Shown here: piece after piece, positions 1-8,433 of the stretch
Position numbering within the stretch: the first letter of the stretch is position 1
How the letters are laid out: each line of letters begins with the position of its first letter
Origin: Silvanigrella paludirubra
Lineage (GTDB): Bacteria; Bdellovibrionota_B; Oligoflexia; Silvanigrellales; Silvanigrellaceae
DNA: 64,000 nucleotides
Assembly: GCF_009208775.1 (NCBI RefSeq)
Contig: NZ_WFLM01000001.1
Span: 847,325-911,324 of the forward strand
Direction of reading: 5' to 3'
Translations under genes and position numbers: made by a program
The notes under the pieces: generated by a model
Database searches by the model: none
Seen by the model: only the letters and a program-made list of their open reading frames with translations
Told to the model about the DNA's origin: nothing

Positions 1-571
1 AAGGAGGAAGCATATTTCTCAAAGCTTGAGGTGCTATGACTTTTCTAGCTATTTGAAATGGACTTAAACCCAACGCTTTTGCGGCATCGATCTGTCCTTT
101 TTCAAAGTTAGCAATTGTACCCCTAAATATTTCAGCAACATAAGCAGAACAAAATAAGCTCATTGTTAAAACACCGGCAACTGCACCAGAGAGATTAAAA
201 GCTGTACCAACAATAAAATAGGCAACATATAGTTGCACAAGCACAGGCGTATTTCTAAAAACATCTACGTAAAATAGGGCAGCAAATTTAGCAATTTTTT
301 CTTGAGTTGTAAGGAGCATACCAAATATGACACCAAGAATAGTACCAAATATGATGGCCTCAAAACTCATTTTTATTGTAATCCAAAGCCCTTTTAGAAA
401 AAGACCAGGACCGCCACCTTCTGTAGTTGGTAACCAAATATAAGGAGCTAAAACCGAAAAATCCCAGCTATAATCTAATTGATAAAAACTACGAACAAGT
501 ACAGCAGCTAACAGCAGAATAAGAAAAGAAGAAAGGAATGAATAATATATGGGTAATTTTTTATCTGGCAT
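1..571 (-). CDS. Polar amino-acid ABC transporter permease (HisM/GlnP type), 3' end outside window
   Basis: This is an inner-membrane permease subunit for an amino-acid importer. I translated it by hand from ATG at 571 and it stays open to position 1, so the C-terminus is missing. An N-terminal membrane helix (about residues 8-27) is followed by the family's permease fold. The diagnostic stretch is near the cut end: FRGTIANFEKGQIDAAKALG followed by a run reading APQALRNMLPP, the EAA loop that contacts the ATPase. FRNTPVLVQL is the conserved early motif of HisM/GlnP permeases. It lies 61 bp downstream of a periplasmic binding protein on the same strand, so the two form a transport operon; the ATPase is presumably beyond the window edge. 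Substrate cannot be told. Confidence 0.93.
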   Translation of the reverse strand, partial: MPDKKLPIYYSFLSSFLILLLAAVLVRSFYQLDYSWDFSVLAPYIWLPTTEGGGPGLFLKGLWITIKMSFEAIIFGTILGVIFGMLLTTQEKIAKFAALFYVDVFRNTPVLVQLYVAYFIVGTAFNLSGAVAGVLTMSLFCSAYVAEIFRGTIANFEKGQIDAAKALGLSPFQIARKVIAPQALRNMLPP

Positions 572-632
572 CGCGTTTCATATTTCCAAATCAGAGAATT
601 ATTAACAGAAAATTAAATTAAAACTACATAAT

Positions 633-1490
633 TTATTTATCAAGAAGAGTTAACCACTCCTGGCTGTCAAAATAATATTTCATGGCCTTATCATAACCGC
701 CTATTTTTTTCCACTCAGCTAAAAATTTATTAAAACTAATAGCTAATTCTTGATCTTTTTTACGCATGGCTACACTGAATTGATCTCCATTAAAGCCTTG
801 CGGTACAATGTAAATTTTCCCAGGATTATTTAATGCTGCAAGTTTTACATAAGGAGTATCATAAATAAACGCATTTGAGCGGCCACCTAGAACTGCATTT
901 ACTGTGTCAGCATCAGCATCAAATCTCATTATTTGTGCTTTATTTAAACTTTTTGTGTCTTGTAAATAAAGATCGGGAGCAGAGCCTGTTTTAACTGCAA
1001 TTTTAATTCCTGATTTATTAAAGTCCTCTAATGATTTATAATTTTTACGATTATCAGGGGTATCTTTTACTGCAATTAAAAATTTATTGTCATAATAAGG
1101 ATCACTAAAGGTAACAGCTTTTTCACGTTCTTTTGTTCTCGCCATCGAAGAGGCGATCATGTCACATTTTCCGGTTAATAGAGAAGGAATAATTCCATCC
1201 CATTTTGTATCTGATATAATTAATTTTACCCCTAGATGTTTAGCAAAAGCTTCCATCATTTCAGGATCAAATCCAATCCATTTTCCAGACGCTGTTTTCA
1301 TTTCAAGAGGTAAGTACCCAGATTCTGAGCAAACTTTTAATATACCATCCTTTTTAATGGTTTCAAGTATCGATTTCTCAGCTGCATATGATTTAGATAA
1401 ATATCCTATTGATGATAACGCACAAAGAGCAAAAGTAATTAATGTGCGGCACGCTGTGGGCCTTAGCCCAGAAGAAGTCGAGCTCGTCAT
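633..1490 (-). CDS. Periplasmic amino-acid-binding protein (SBP_bac_3 family)
   Basis: Extracytoplasmic solute-binding protein that delivers a polar amino acid to the permease encoded just downstream. I chose ATG at 1490 (285 residues) over an upstream in-frame ATG at 1568. From 1490 the protein begins with a normal signal peptide (hydrophobic core about 17-31, cleavage after SKSYAA), a GAAAGG ribosome site lies upstream, and the extra 26 residues look unrelated. The mature protein has the SBP_bac_3 order: LKVCSESGYLPLEM, then GFDPEMMEAFAKHLGVKL, then the ligand-pocket region CDMIASSMARTKEREKAVTFSDPYY, and a late SVAMRKKDQELAISFNKFL. Function in amino-acid uptake is known for the family; the exact ligand is not visible. 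Confidence 0.93.
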   Translation of the reverse strand: MTSSTSSGLRPTACRTLITFALCALSSIGYLSKSYAAEKSILETIKKDGILKVCSESGYLPLEMKTASGKWIGFDPEMMEAFAKHLGVKLIISDTKWDGIIPSLLTGKCDMIASSMARTKEREKAVTFSDPYYDNKFLIAVKDTPDNRKNYKSLEDFNKSGIKIAVKTGSAPDLYLQDTKSLNKAQIMRFDADADTVNAVLGGRSNAFIYDTPYVKLAALNNPGKIYIVPQGFNGDQFSVAMRKKDQELAISFNKFLAEWKKIGGYDKAMKYYFDSQEWLTLLDK

Positions 1491-1744
1491 AGATAGATAC
1501 CTTTCGTTAATTATTCGGAACACGAAAAAAGCAAAACACCACTTATCACACAAAATTGTCAGGGGCAAATCAATTTACTAAAAGAAATTCTCAAGTATGT
1601 AGCAAAAATCAACATTTTTTAGATAAATGCTAAGGACAGGCAAATGTTTCTTAATAAAGAAATGCCATATGCAATTAATAGTCATGGCCTCTATATCTAA
1701 AAAAAGGATAATAAAGCAAAAGGAATTATAGGAAGAGGTCCATC

Positions 1745-2428
1745 ATGAATGTAAAACGGTTTCTCTGCCTTTTCAACATAATATTTATAAATAGTTGCTC
1801 AACTTTATTTCCTCAAAATTCGAAAAAATCGGGGGATATAAATGAGCAAAGAAAATCAGCTAGTTTTCTTGATAGTTTATTTCAAGATGATCCTATAGCA
1901 GATCAAAATAGCTCTCAAAATAAGGATAATATGCGTTCTTCCTTATCACAGGGAACAATAAGTAACCAGAATAAAAGAAATAATTCATTAAATTACAATT
2001 CTCCTTATCCTCAAAATTTTCAAAACACACTTTCTCTGACTCACATAGAAGGCAATACTTGGCGAACACAAGCACACCCTGCTATGGTTTTTGGGATTAT
2101 GTCTCGATTATTATCTCAAAATTATATTATAAACTCTATGGACAGAAAAAATTTTAATTTACAAACAGATTGGGATAAGTTTTTTATAGATGGAAGACTC
2201 TTTCGTAATCGTATAAATATTATGGTATTTCCCGTAGGACCAAGACAAACTGAAGTTGTTTTAAAAAATATTGTTGAGTATTATACTGGAAATCAAAATG
2301 GAAAAATAGAGGAAAATTCAGCTTGGTTACCGAGTCCTGATATTACAGATGAAATAAATAAGTTAATTGAAAATACGAATAGACAAACCACATTAATTCA
2401 AAGTCAAATGTACTCTCGCCCCAATTAA
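1745..2428 (+). CDS. BamC/NlpB-like outer-membrane lipoprotein
   Basis: A 227-residue lipoprotein with a short hydrophobic leader and lipobox IFINSC (Cys18 would be lipidated). Residues about 20-85 are a low-complexity Ser/Asn/Gln linker. The C-terminal half carries a compact alpha/beta domain whose pattern (WRTQAHPAMVFGIMSRLL, then TDWDKFF, then RINIMVFPVGPRQTEVVLKN, then WLPSPD) resembles BamC, the accessory lipoprotein of the beta-barrel assembly machine. The match is by pattern only, so I call it BamC-like. GGAAGAGG stands a few bases before the ATG. Two small envelope-protein genes follow on the same strand, separated by gaps of about 110 bp that look like separate transcription units. 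Confidence 0.6.
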   Translation: MNVKRFLCLFNIIFINSCSTLFPQNSKKSGDINEQRKSASFLDSLFQDDPIADQNSSQNKDNMRSSLSQGTISNQNKRNNSLNYNSPYPQNFQNTLSLTHIEGNTWRTQAHPAMVFGIMSRLLSQNYIINSMDRKNFNLQTDWDKFFIDGRLFRNRINIMVFPVGPRQTEVVLKNIVEYYTGNQNGKIEENSAWLPSPDITDEINKLIENTNRQTTLIQSQMYSRPN

Positions 2429-2544
2429 TAATTACCTATTTATTCAAAAATGATACTGCAATATTTTCAATTTAATAAAATTAAATATTAACCGAATAAA
2501 TAATGAAATTAAATTAATTACTTTTAAATTGGTATTAAATTAAA

Positions 2545-3129
2545 ATGAAATTAATTAAAAATATTTTAAAAATTTTATTTTTTATATTTTATCCCATTTT
2601 TTGTTACTCTATTGAAATAACTTTAAATGGAAGTTACGCTAATAGTTACTCAACCAGTTATCAGTATACAAAAACATCGTACGGCTTGGACATTGGATTT
2701 CCTTTAAATCAATTTATGGAACTAAATTCTGGGCAAACTTATACAAATGAAATATATACATACACAGATGATTATAAAAAATATTTAATTAGCAAAGGTA
2801 ATATTTTACCAGCAGGAAATTTAACTCAAGAATATGATACGACAGATAGTTACGCAAATTTAAGTATTGGTCTTTTTAATTACTATTTTAGCCCATCTAT
2901 TTATGGTGGTGTTTTAAATAGAAAATCTAAATTTAAAGACTATTTTGGACAAGTATCCGAGGAAGAAACACCATTAACCTGGGATGCCGGCGCAGCTTTA
3001 TCCATTCGTATGGGAAGACATTTTAAATTAAAAATAACTTACCGAATATCGCCTTCTGGCGTAAGCTCCCCGAGCGGAAGTCCTTATTATGATAATTCTT
3101 ATTGGGGTGGAATTACTTTATCGTTTTAA
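2545..3129 (+). CDS. Small outer-membrane beta-barrel protein, hypothetical
   Basis: 194 residues beginning with a signal peptide (hydrophobic run about 8-20, cleavage near FCYS). The mature protein is rich in Tyr, Ser, Asn and Gly, with alternating amphipathic strands such as GLDIGFPLNQFMEL and KLKITYRISPSGV. It ends in a C-terminal strand YWGGITLSF, whose terminal Phe is the usual signal for beta-barrel insertion. It is about the size of an eight-stranded barrel. No enzyme motif is seen. It sits between two lipoprotein genes. The name of the family is not recognisable. Confidence 0.6.
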   Translation: MKLIKNILKILFFIFYPIFCYSIEITLNGSYANSYSTSYQYTKTSYGLDIGFPLNQFMELNSGQTYTNEIYTYTDDYKKYLISKGNILPAGNLTQEYDTTDSYANLSIGLFNYYFSPSIYGGVLNRKSKFKDYFGQVSEEETPLTWDAGAALSIRMGRHFKLKITYRISPSGVSSPSGSPYYDNSYWGGITLSF

Positions 3130-3235
3130 AAATTAATATAAATTGCTAAAAAATGAATACTAATATAACATTTACTTTATTAAGTAAATATATGATATAT
3201 TTGCTTAATTTCTTTTTAAAAGTTATTGGAATCTC

Positions 3236-3970
3236 ATGAATTTTAAACCGTTTCTTTTTAGTCTAAGCCTATCTAGTACACTAATTTATGGATGTGGATC
3301 AAAAGACTCTACTTCTCATGGCAAATCAAATAATCCACCTAAGGCAGAATCAAAACCAGAAATACCAGCTCCTACTCCAACACCAACATCAGAACAGCCT
3401 CCGTACAAAAGTAGTTTTAAGTATTTAAATATTAATATAAAAGAATATTGCGAAGAAGTTATTTCTTTAGAAACAGATTTAAATCTTATCATAAATAAAA
3501 TTGAAAAACACGTTACGACTCTTGAAAGTATAAATAATCAGTATCATGCCGCTCAAAGAGAAATAATAAAAAGAAAAAATAATAAACTCGATGAAAATGA
3601 TAAAGCCCAAATTAAAGCGTTAACTTCTAAAATAAAACAAATAAATTCTATATTTTTGCCTTCAAAATATTTAGAAAGTAATTTTAATCTTAATATATCT
3701 TTTTATTTTAAAAACAATTTAAATCGCTGTATAAATAATAACACAACTCATCTTAAAGAATTAATAATTAATGAAATTAAAATATTTGAGTCAAAAATAA
3801 TCGAAAATAACAAGACTTATATTGAACCTTTGATTCAAAACACAGAAATTAATATTCAAAATAATTTAGATAAATCAATGATTAATGAAAACTTAAATAA
3901 AATATCATTTGATTTTAAAAACATTATTGAAAAACTCAATAAATTAAACCAAAACACCGAAAATAAATAA
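3236..3970 (+). CDS. Hypothetical coiled-coil lipoprotein
   Basis: 244 residues with a signal peptide ending in lipobox LIYGC (Cys20). It is followed by a disordered stretch with a Pro/Thr run (PAPTPTPTSEQPP, about residues 43-57) that probably spans away from the membrane. The rest is Lys/Asn/Ile/Glu-rich and mostly helical with heptad-like spacing, so a coiled coil is likely. No known domain is recognised. It ends 11 bp before the stop of a convergent gene, and I see no terminator hairpin between them. Very AT-rich codon use. Confidence 0.6.
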   Translation: MNFKPFLFSLSLSSTLIYGCGSKDSTSHGKSNNPPKAESKPEIPAPTPTPTSEQPPYKSSFKYLNINIKEYCEEVISLETDLNLIINKIEKHVTTLESINNQYHAAQREIIKRKNNKLDENDKAQIKALTSKIKQINSIFLPSKYLESNFNLNISFYFKNNLNRCINNNTTHLKELIINEIKIFESKIIENNKTYIEPLIQNTEINIQNNLDKSMINENLNKISFDFKNIIEKLNKLNQNTENK

Positions 3971-3981
3971 AATAATTCATC

Positions 3982-4455
3982 CTATTTATTTATTTTTAAA
4001 AATCTTAAACTTCCTTGCGCTTCCACTATCATCTCAAAAATAGACAATCTGTGTCGCCATAATGCAAGTAACTTTTTTGCTTCTAAAAAAACTTCTAATT
4101 CATTTAAAATACACTCAAATGAATCATTTTTATTATAATTAAAAGTATCTTTTATTGTTGTAAAATCTCTAAATGGAAAACAACGTTCCATTGTCTTTAC
4201 TATTCCTGTCCACTTCGAAATAATTTCAGCACAAATAGAAACATGAGTATGAATTTCGTTTCTTCCTTGATCACAAAGAAAATATTGAATTTCTTTTACA
4301 GTTAAATGACTTGGAGATTCTTTTTTAATTTGTAGCATTAAATCGTTTAAATTAAAATACTGCGACAAAGTGGACTTAGTGCTTATCCCTCGCTGAGAAG
4401 TTCTATGATGAAAAGAAATGCCATTAATTTTATTTCTGTTTGTAAAAGTACGCAT
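3982..4455 (-). CDS. Hypothetical protein, last gene of the DUF4175-like/exonuclease/LysR cluster
   Basis: 157 residues, no signal peptide or membrane helix, and no family recognised. The start ATG at 4455 is one base beyond the TAA of the large upstream membrane-protein gene, so the two are almost certainly translationally coupled. The N-terminus is basic (MRTFTNRNKINGISFHHRT). The middle contains HTHVSICAEIISKWTGIVK, and the C-terminal half looks helical (LNELEVFLEAKKLLALWRHR). The tight coupling suggests a cytoplasmic partner of the membrane protein; that is inference. Confidence 0.55.
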   Translation of the reverse strand: MRTFTNRNKINGISFHHRTSQRGISTKSTLSQYFNLNDLMLQIKKESPSHLTVKEIQYFLCDQGRNEIHTHVSICAEIISKWTGIVKTMERCFPFRDFTTIKDTFNYNKNDSFECILNELEVFLEAKKLLALWRHRLSIFEMIVEAQGSLRFLKINK

Positions 4456-4456
4456 A

Positions 4457-6661
4457 TTATCGAAGTCTACTTTCGAGATATCTTATCATAGGGGAATCAG
4501 AAGATTCTCCTTGACTTTTGAGCCTTGAAATTTCTTCTAGAATTTTTTTTCTCCAACTTGAATCCAGAACACTTTGGGCAGCAAGAATATCCATGGTTGA
4601 ACGAAAAGCTCTTGCGTCTTGCTCTTTTTGCAATTCTTTATCACTTTCTTCTTCATCTTGTAAAGATAAAATTGCTTTTTCAACGGCTTCTTGCGCTTTT
4701 TGAGTTGATGCTATTCTTTCATAAGCGCGCTCTTCTGCACCAAAAACAAATGACTTTCTGGTAGCATTTTTAGCCGAATTTAACGATTCGTTAAATTCAC
4801 CACCAAGAAGTGGCGTTTTTTCTAATAAGTCTTTTGCATTTGAAATTTCATTTAATACCTCATTTTTTGTAGGAAAATATTTAGAATTTTCCAAAGAGGA
4901 ATCCGCTTTTTGTAATTTTATTTTTGCGTCTTGTATTGCTCTTTGTCTTGCTTGCTGCATTATTTGCATAGCAAAACCCAAGTGATTATTTGCTTCATCA
5001 AATGCATTTTGAATTTCTTGCTGAGCTTCAATTAAATTATTTTGTTTAAGACTTTGTGCCGTTGCCTTTACTTTTAAGGCAGTATTATCATTTTTTAGAA
5101 TATTTTGTAGAGTTTTCTTTTCGCTTATTGTTAAAGGATAAGTTTCATTATTCGTCATATTCATGAGTTGTTTATTTAAATTAGAAGCGATCTCACTTAG
5201 CTCAAAAGATTCGGAAGAAAACTCGGAATAATCTTTTTCTTTGCTATTTAACATTTGAATTTTACTCTTAAGATTTTGGAGTCTTGCCAAAAAATTACTC
5301 GATTCACTCGCATTTTGCTGGCGCTTTAAAATATTGATAGTAGTTTGAATTTTCCCCAAAGAAGAATTATAATTTTGATCATTCTTTAAAGAAATATTTT
5401 CTACTAAATTAATGGATTCAATTATATTTCTCCTAACAATACCTGACTGACTTAAATTTCCAGCTAATTGAGCTGCATTAGATAATGGTGGTATAATTTT
5501 TGATTTTTGCTCAGGAGTTACTTTATTCATTTTAATTAATAATTTTTTTGCTTCTTCAAGTTTTCTAATAATTTCAGCTCTGACCTGTATTGGCGTTTTT
5601 ATTGGAAAAACTAATTCTTTTGACTCTCCAAATATTCCAGATAATACTGTTTTCGCAATTGCTTTAACGTATAAAGTATCTTCCTGCAAAAAAGGAATTC
5701 CTAATGTAACAAGCTCAGCATTATCTGATTTAAAATTAAACTCAGATGCATTTGAAAACTCAGCTAAAGATTTTTCAAAATGATATCCTGAATGAGTTCT
5801 AATAGATAATTCAACTAATGTTAAAGGAACTGTTGATTTCACATCAATATCAAAATTTAATTTTCCTTGTAACTCTTTAAAATCTATATTATCAGAATTA
5901 GCTGATTCTATGTTTACAATGGGCTTAGATGTAGGGCTTAAAATTAACGTAGAAATATACTTTTTATCTTTATTTGTTAATATTATTTTAATATTTCTTG
6001 ATAAATTCTTTTTATTATTATCTTCATTAACTGTTTTTTCATCAAATAAAGAAAACAAAGATAATACAGAGGAAGACCAAGATCCTGATTGTAAAGAATA
6101 AGTATAGTTTTTCTCAGGATATACTTTATTATTTTCTATGAATAATACTTGCCAATTATTGTCTTTCTTTAAATTATCAATATTTATTTCAAGATAAGAT
6201 GAAGTATCCATATTTATCTCATAACTATTCACCGATAAATCATAATATTTAGGTAATTGCCCCGAATACGAGGGAAATTCAATTTTTAAAATAGGCTTAG
6301 ATGTTTTTAAGTTTTGTGAAATAAATTGATATATATCATTAATATCTTTTGATAAGGTAAAAGAAAAAATTGCAATATATAATATCATTATGGAAAAAAG
6401 TTTTAAATATAGAGTTTTTTTATAAAAATCTTTTTTATAAGAGATACCTGCTGCTTTTAAATTAAGTTCGATTCGTTCTTTTGAAAAATCTTTTAAAGTT
6501 TGAAACCCTTGTATGATTGCAAGATCAAACCATTTTAGAAATAGAAGACCAATCGGAAAAGCAAGCCAGGCTATTTGTGAATTTAAAATTCGGTATGAAA
6601 AAAAATAAATTGTCATTAGAAAAAGAACTGAAAATAAAAAAAAACTTATTTTTCTTCTCAC
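4457..6661 (-). CDS. DUF4175-like membrane protein with long helical C-terminal region
   Basis: 734 residues. Hydrophobic helices lie near residues 5-23, 27-45 and about 88-106. An extracytoplasmic part with immunoglobulin-like beta segments follows: the stretch IEFPSYSGQLPKYY and the later PIVNIESANSDNIDF are the kind of repeats seen in DUF4175/TIGR02302 proteins of Proteobacteria. From about residue 370 on the protein is Lys/Glu/Ala/Gln-rich and helical, ending in a highly charged tail (LQDEEESDKELQKEQDARAF). Function is unknown for this family. The gene is followed by a coupled small gene and preceded 20 bp upstream by an exonuclease gene. The family call is by pattern of layout, so only moderately sure. 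Confidence 0.55.
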   Translation of the reverse strand: MRRKISFFLFSVLFLMTIYFFSYRILNSQIAWLAFPIGLLFLKWFDLAIIQGFQTLKDFSKERIELNLKAAGISYKKDFYKKTLYLKLFSIMILYIAIFSFTLSKDINDIYQFISQNLKTSKPILKIEFPSYSGQLPKYYDLSVNSYEINMDTSSYLEINIDNLKKDNNWQVLFIENNKVYPEKNYTYSLQSGSWSSSVLSLFSLFDEKTVNEDNNKKNLSRNIKIILTNKDKKYISTLILSPTSKPIVNIESANSDNIDFKELQGKLNFDIDVKSTVPLTLVELSIRTHSGYHFEKSLAEFSNASEFNFKSDNAELVTLGIPFLQEDTLYVKAIAKTVLSGIFGESKELVFPIKTPIQVRAEIIRKLEEAKKLLIKMNKVTPEQKSKIIPPLSNAAQLAGNLSQSGIVRRNIIESINLVENISLKNDQNYNSSLGKIQTTINILKRQQNASESSNFLARLQNLKSKIQMLNSKEKDYSEFSSESFELSEIASNLNKQLMNMTNNETYPLTISEKKTLQNILKNDNTALKVKATAQSLKQNNLIEAQQEIQNAFDEANNHLGFAMQIMQQARQRAIQDAKIKLQKADSSLENSKYFPTKNEVLNEISNAKDLLEKTPLLGGEFNESLNSAKNATRKSFVFGAEERAYERIASTQKAQEAVEKAILSLQDEEESDKELQKEQDARAFRSTMDILAAQSVLDSSWRKKILEEISRLKSQGESSDSPMIRYLESRLR

Positions 6662-6681
6662 TTATCAATATTTCCTAATTG

Positions 6682-7365
6682 TTATTTTCCTGGCATTTCT
6701 TCTCGGTAAGGAGAAAGATCCGAAATGGTCTTTAATGCAGGATTTTCTTCAAGCATACGCCAAAAAACGCCTGCTGTAACTAAAATGTCGCCAATAGAAC
6801 GGTGTCTTGATTCAAAGGTCAATCCAAAGTGTTGTGCCAGAGCGTCAAGATTTCGCCTTTCAATTTTTACAAGAGCTCTTGCCATTTTTAAAGTACAAAA
6901 AATAGTATAGTCACAAGAAATACCCAATCTATTTGATTCATGAAATAGCATCCCAATATCAAATTCAGCATTATGAGCTAATCCAACACATCCTCTTAAA
7001 AAATCATGAAATTCAGGTAAAATAGTTTGAAAGTCAGGTTTCCCTTCTAACATATGATCTTCAATTCCTGTTATCCTTGTAATTTCAGGGGAAAGCGGAA
7101 TTCCTGGGTTTATTAAATGTGAAAAACGAGCAATTTCTTTTTTATTTTGATATTTTATAGCACCTATTTCAATAATTCGAGAACTTCTTGTGTCTAATCC
7201 GGTCGTTTCAAAGTCAAAAATAACAATAGGAAGTTCTTCGATTTTTTCATTGCCATGAAATCGAGATCCACTAACTCCACCCATAATAGCAATCGGCGAA
7301 GAAACAAATTTGTCTTTTCGCGACAGGATAAAATGAAAAATACTATTTTGAAAAGGTGATACCAT
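6682..7365 (-). CDS. DnaQ-like 3'-5' exonuclease (DEDDh family)
   Basis: 227 residues. All exonuclease motifs are visible: Exo I with Asp51 and Glu53 (IVIFDFETTGLD), Exo II with Asp136 (AHNAEFD), and Exo III with His188 and Asp193 (HRSIGD). This is the metal-binding set of the DEDDh superfamily, which includes DNA polymerase III epsilon and PolC-type proofreading domains. There is no polymerase or helicase fused to it, so it is a stand-alone nuclease. Its role (repair, proofreading or RNA turnover) cannot be told. The first 40 residues are an extension of unclear value; a shorter start is possible at Met28. It lies 34 bp after the LysR gene on the same strand. Confidence 0.88.
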   Translation of the reverse strand: MVSPFQNSIFHFILSRKDKFVSSPIAIMGGVSGSRFHGNEKIEELPIVIFDFETTGLDTRSSRIIEIGAIKYQNKKEIARFSHLINPGIPLSPEITRITGIEDHMLEGKPDFQTILPEFHDFLRGCVGLAHNAEFDIGMLFHESNRLGISCDYTIFCTLKMARALVKIERRNLDALAQHFGLTFESRHRSIGDILVTAGVFWRMLEENPALKTISDLSPYREEMPGK

Positions 7366-7399
7366 ATTAATTAGAATTCCTGAATAAATGTTACTTTAA

Positions 7400-8332
7400 C
7401 TAGTTATAAATTTTTTGAAGAACATGAATAAACTCGGATGCCGCTGGAGCAAGTTCTCTTTCTAATGATGAGCAAATTAAAATAGAACGTTCCATTTTTA
7501 AACCTTGTACCTTTAAAACTTGAATATTTTTTTCATTGCGCAAGGAGTGTGAACTGACAACGCTGAGTCCAATATTTTTTTCAACCATTTTAATCATACT
7601 TTGTGTCGATCTTAATGTCATTACAGTTCGATAACGTATTCCTAATTTTCGAAATTCCATTTCAATAATATCGTGAATAGCGCTTCCACTTTCAAATAAA
7701 ATCATAGGCTGACGATTGATATGAATTGGTAATAAAGTTTTACCCATTTTTTCTAATGAAAGTGACATTTGTACCAAAGGATTTTCCGGCGCTGCTATGA
7801 TCTCTAATGTATCAAGAATTTCTGCATGAACTTTTAATCCTATTAAGGGATCTTCATTAGGTGCAACAAAGGGATTTCTTGTAATTAATCCAACATCAAC
7901 TGATCCATCATGAAGGGACTCTATCACAGTTGCGGAATCTTTTTCATGCAAAGTAAATTGGATTTGTGGATATTTTTTTCGAAATTCAGAAATGGCATCT
8001 GGAAAAACGCCAGCAACAGCTGTTGCTCCTCCTCCCAAATGTACAAAACCTTCACGAAGCTCTAAATGATTTCTCACTGTTGTTTGTAATTGATTCATTC
8101 TTTTTAAAATATCTACAGAAATTCCATAGACCAATTTACCCATAGAGGTAAGACGCACACCGCGCGCTGTTCGTTTTAATAAGGCACAACCAAGACTTTC
8201 TTCTAAAAGTTTTAGTCTTGCTGACAAAGCTGGCTGAGTAATGTGAAGTTTATTCACAGCTGAAGATAAGGAACCTTCTTGAACAACTGTAACAAAAGCT
8301 TGCAGCCTATATATATCTTGTAACTCTTGCAC
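7400..8332 (-). CDS. LysR-family transcriptional regulator
   Basis: 310 residues. The N-terminal winged helix-turn-helix (about residues 8-67) has the canonical line HITQPALSARLKLLEESLG followed by FxR-type wing residues (LLKRTARGVRLT). A linker helix comes next, then the periplasmic-binding-like effector domain (about 92-305), including VHLGGGATAVAGVFPDAISEFRKKYP. LysR proteins usually sense a small metabolite and control a divergent gene. Here the divergent neighbour, 101 bp away, is the NFACT-like gene. No clear T-N11-A operator was picked out. The target and ligand are unknown. Confidence 0.93.
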   Translation of the reverse strand: MQELQDIYRLQAFVTVVQEGSLSSAVNKLHITQPALSARLKLLEESLGCALLKRTARGVRLTSMGKLVYGISVDILKRMNQLQTTVRNHLELREGFVHLGGGATAVAGVFPDAISEFRKKYPQIQFTLHEKDSATVIESLHDGSVDVGLITRNPFVAPNEDPLIGLKVHAEILDTLEIIAAPENPLVQMSLSLEKMGKTLLPIHINRQPMILFESGSAIHDIIEMEFRKLGIRYRTVMTLRSTQSMIKMVEKNIGLSVVSSHSLRNEKNIQVLKVQGLKMERSILICSSLERELAPAASEFIHVLQKIYN

Positions 8333-8433
8333 CCTTTACTCCCTAGTATGAGAATAGACACATTTGGAACAATACTGTAAGGATAAATGTCGTCAACCAT
8401 GAACAGACGAAAGAAAATGACAGGAAGAAAACT

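Noticed and set aside
1491-1568. Upstream in-frame start for the first binding protein
   Set aside because: It would add 26 residues ahead of the signal peptide; the ATG at 1490 has its own GAAAGG site.
1159-1581. A 140-codon open frame on the plus strand
   Set aside because: It runs antisense to the binding protein with intact motifs and a signal peptide, and its translation has no family pattern.
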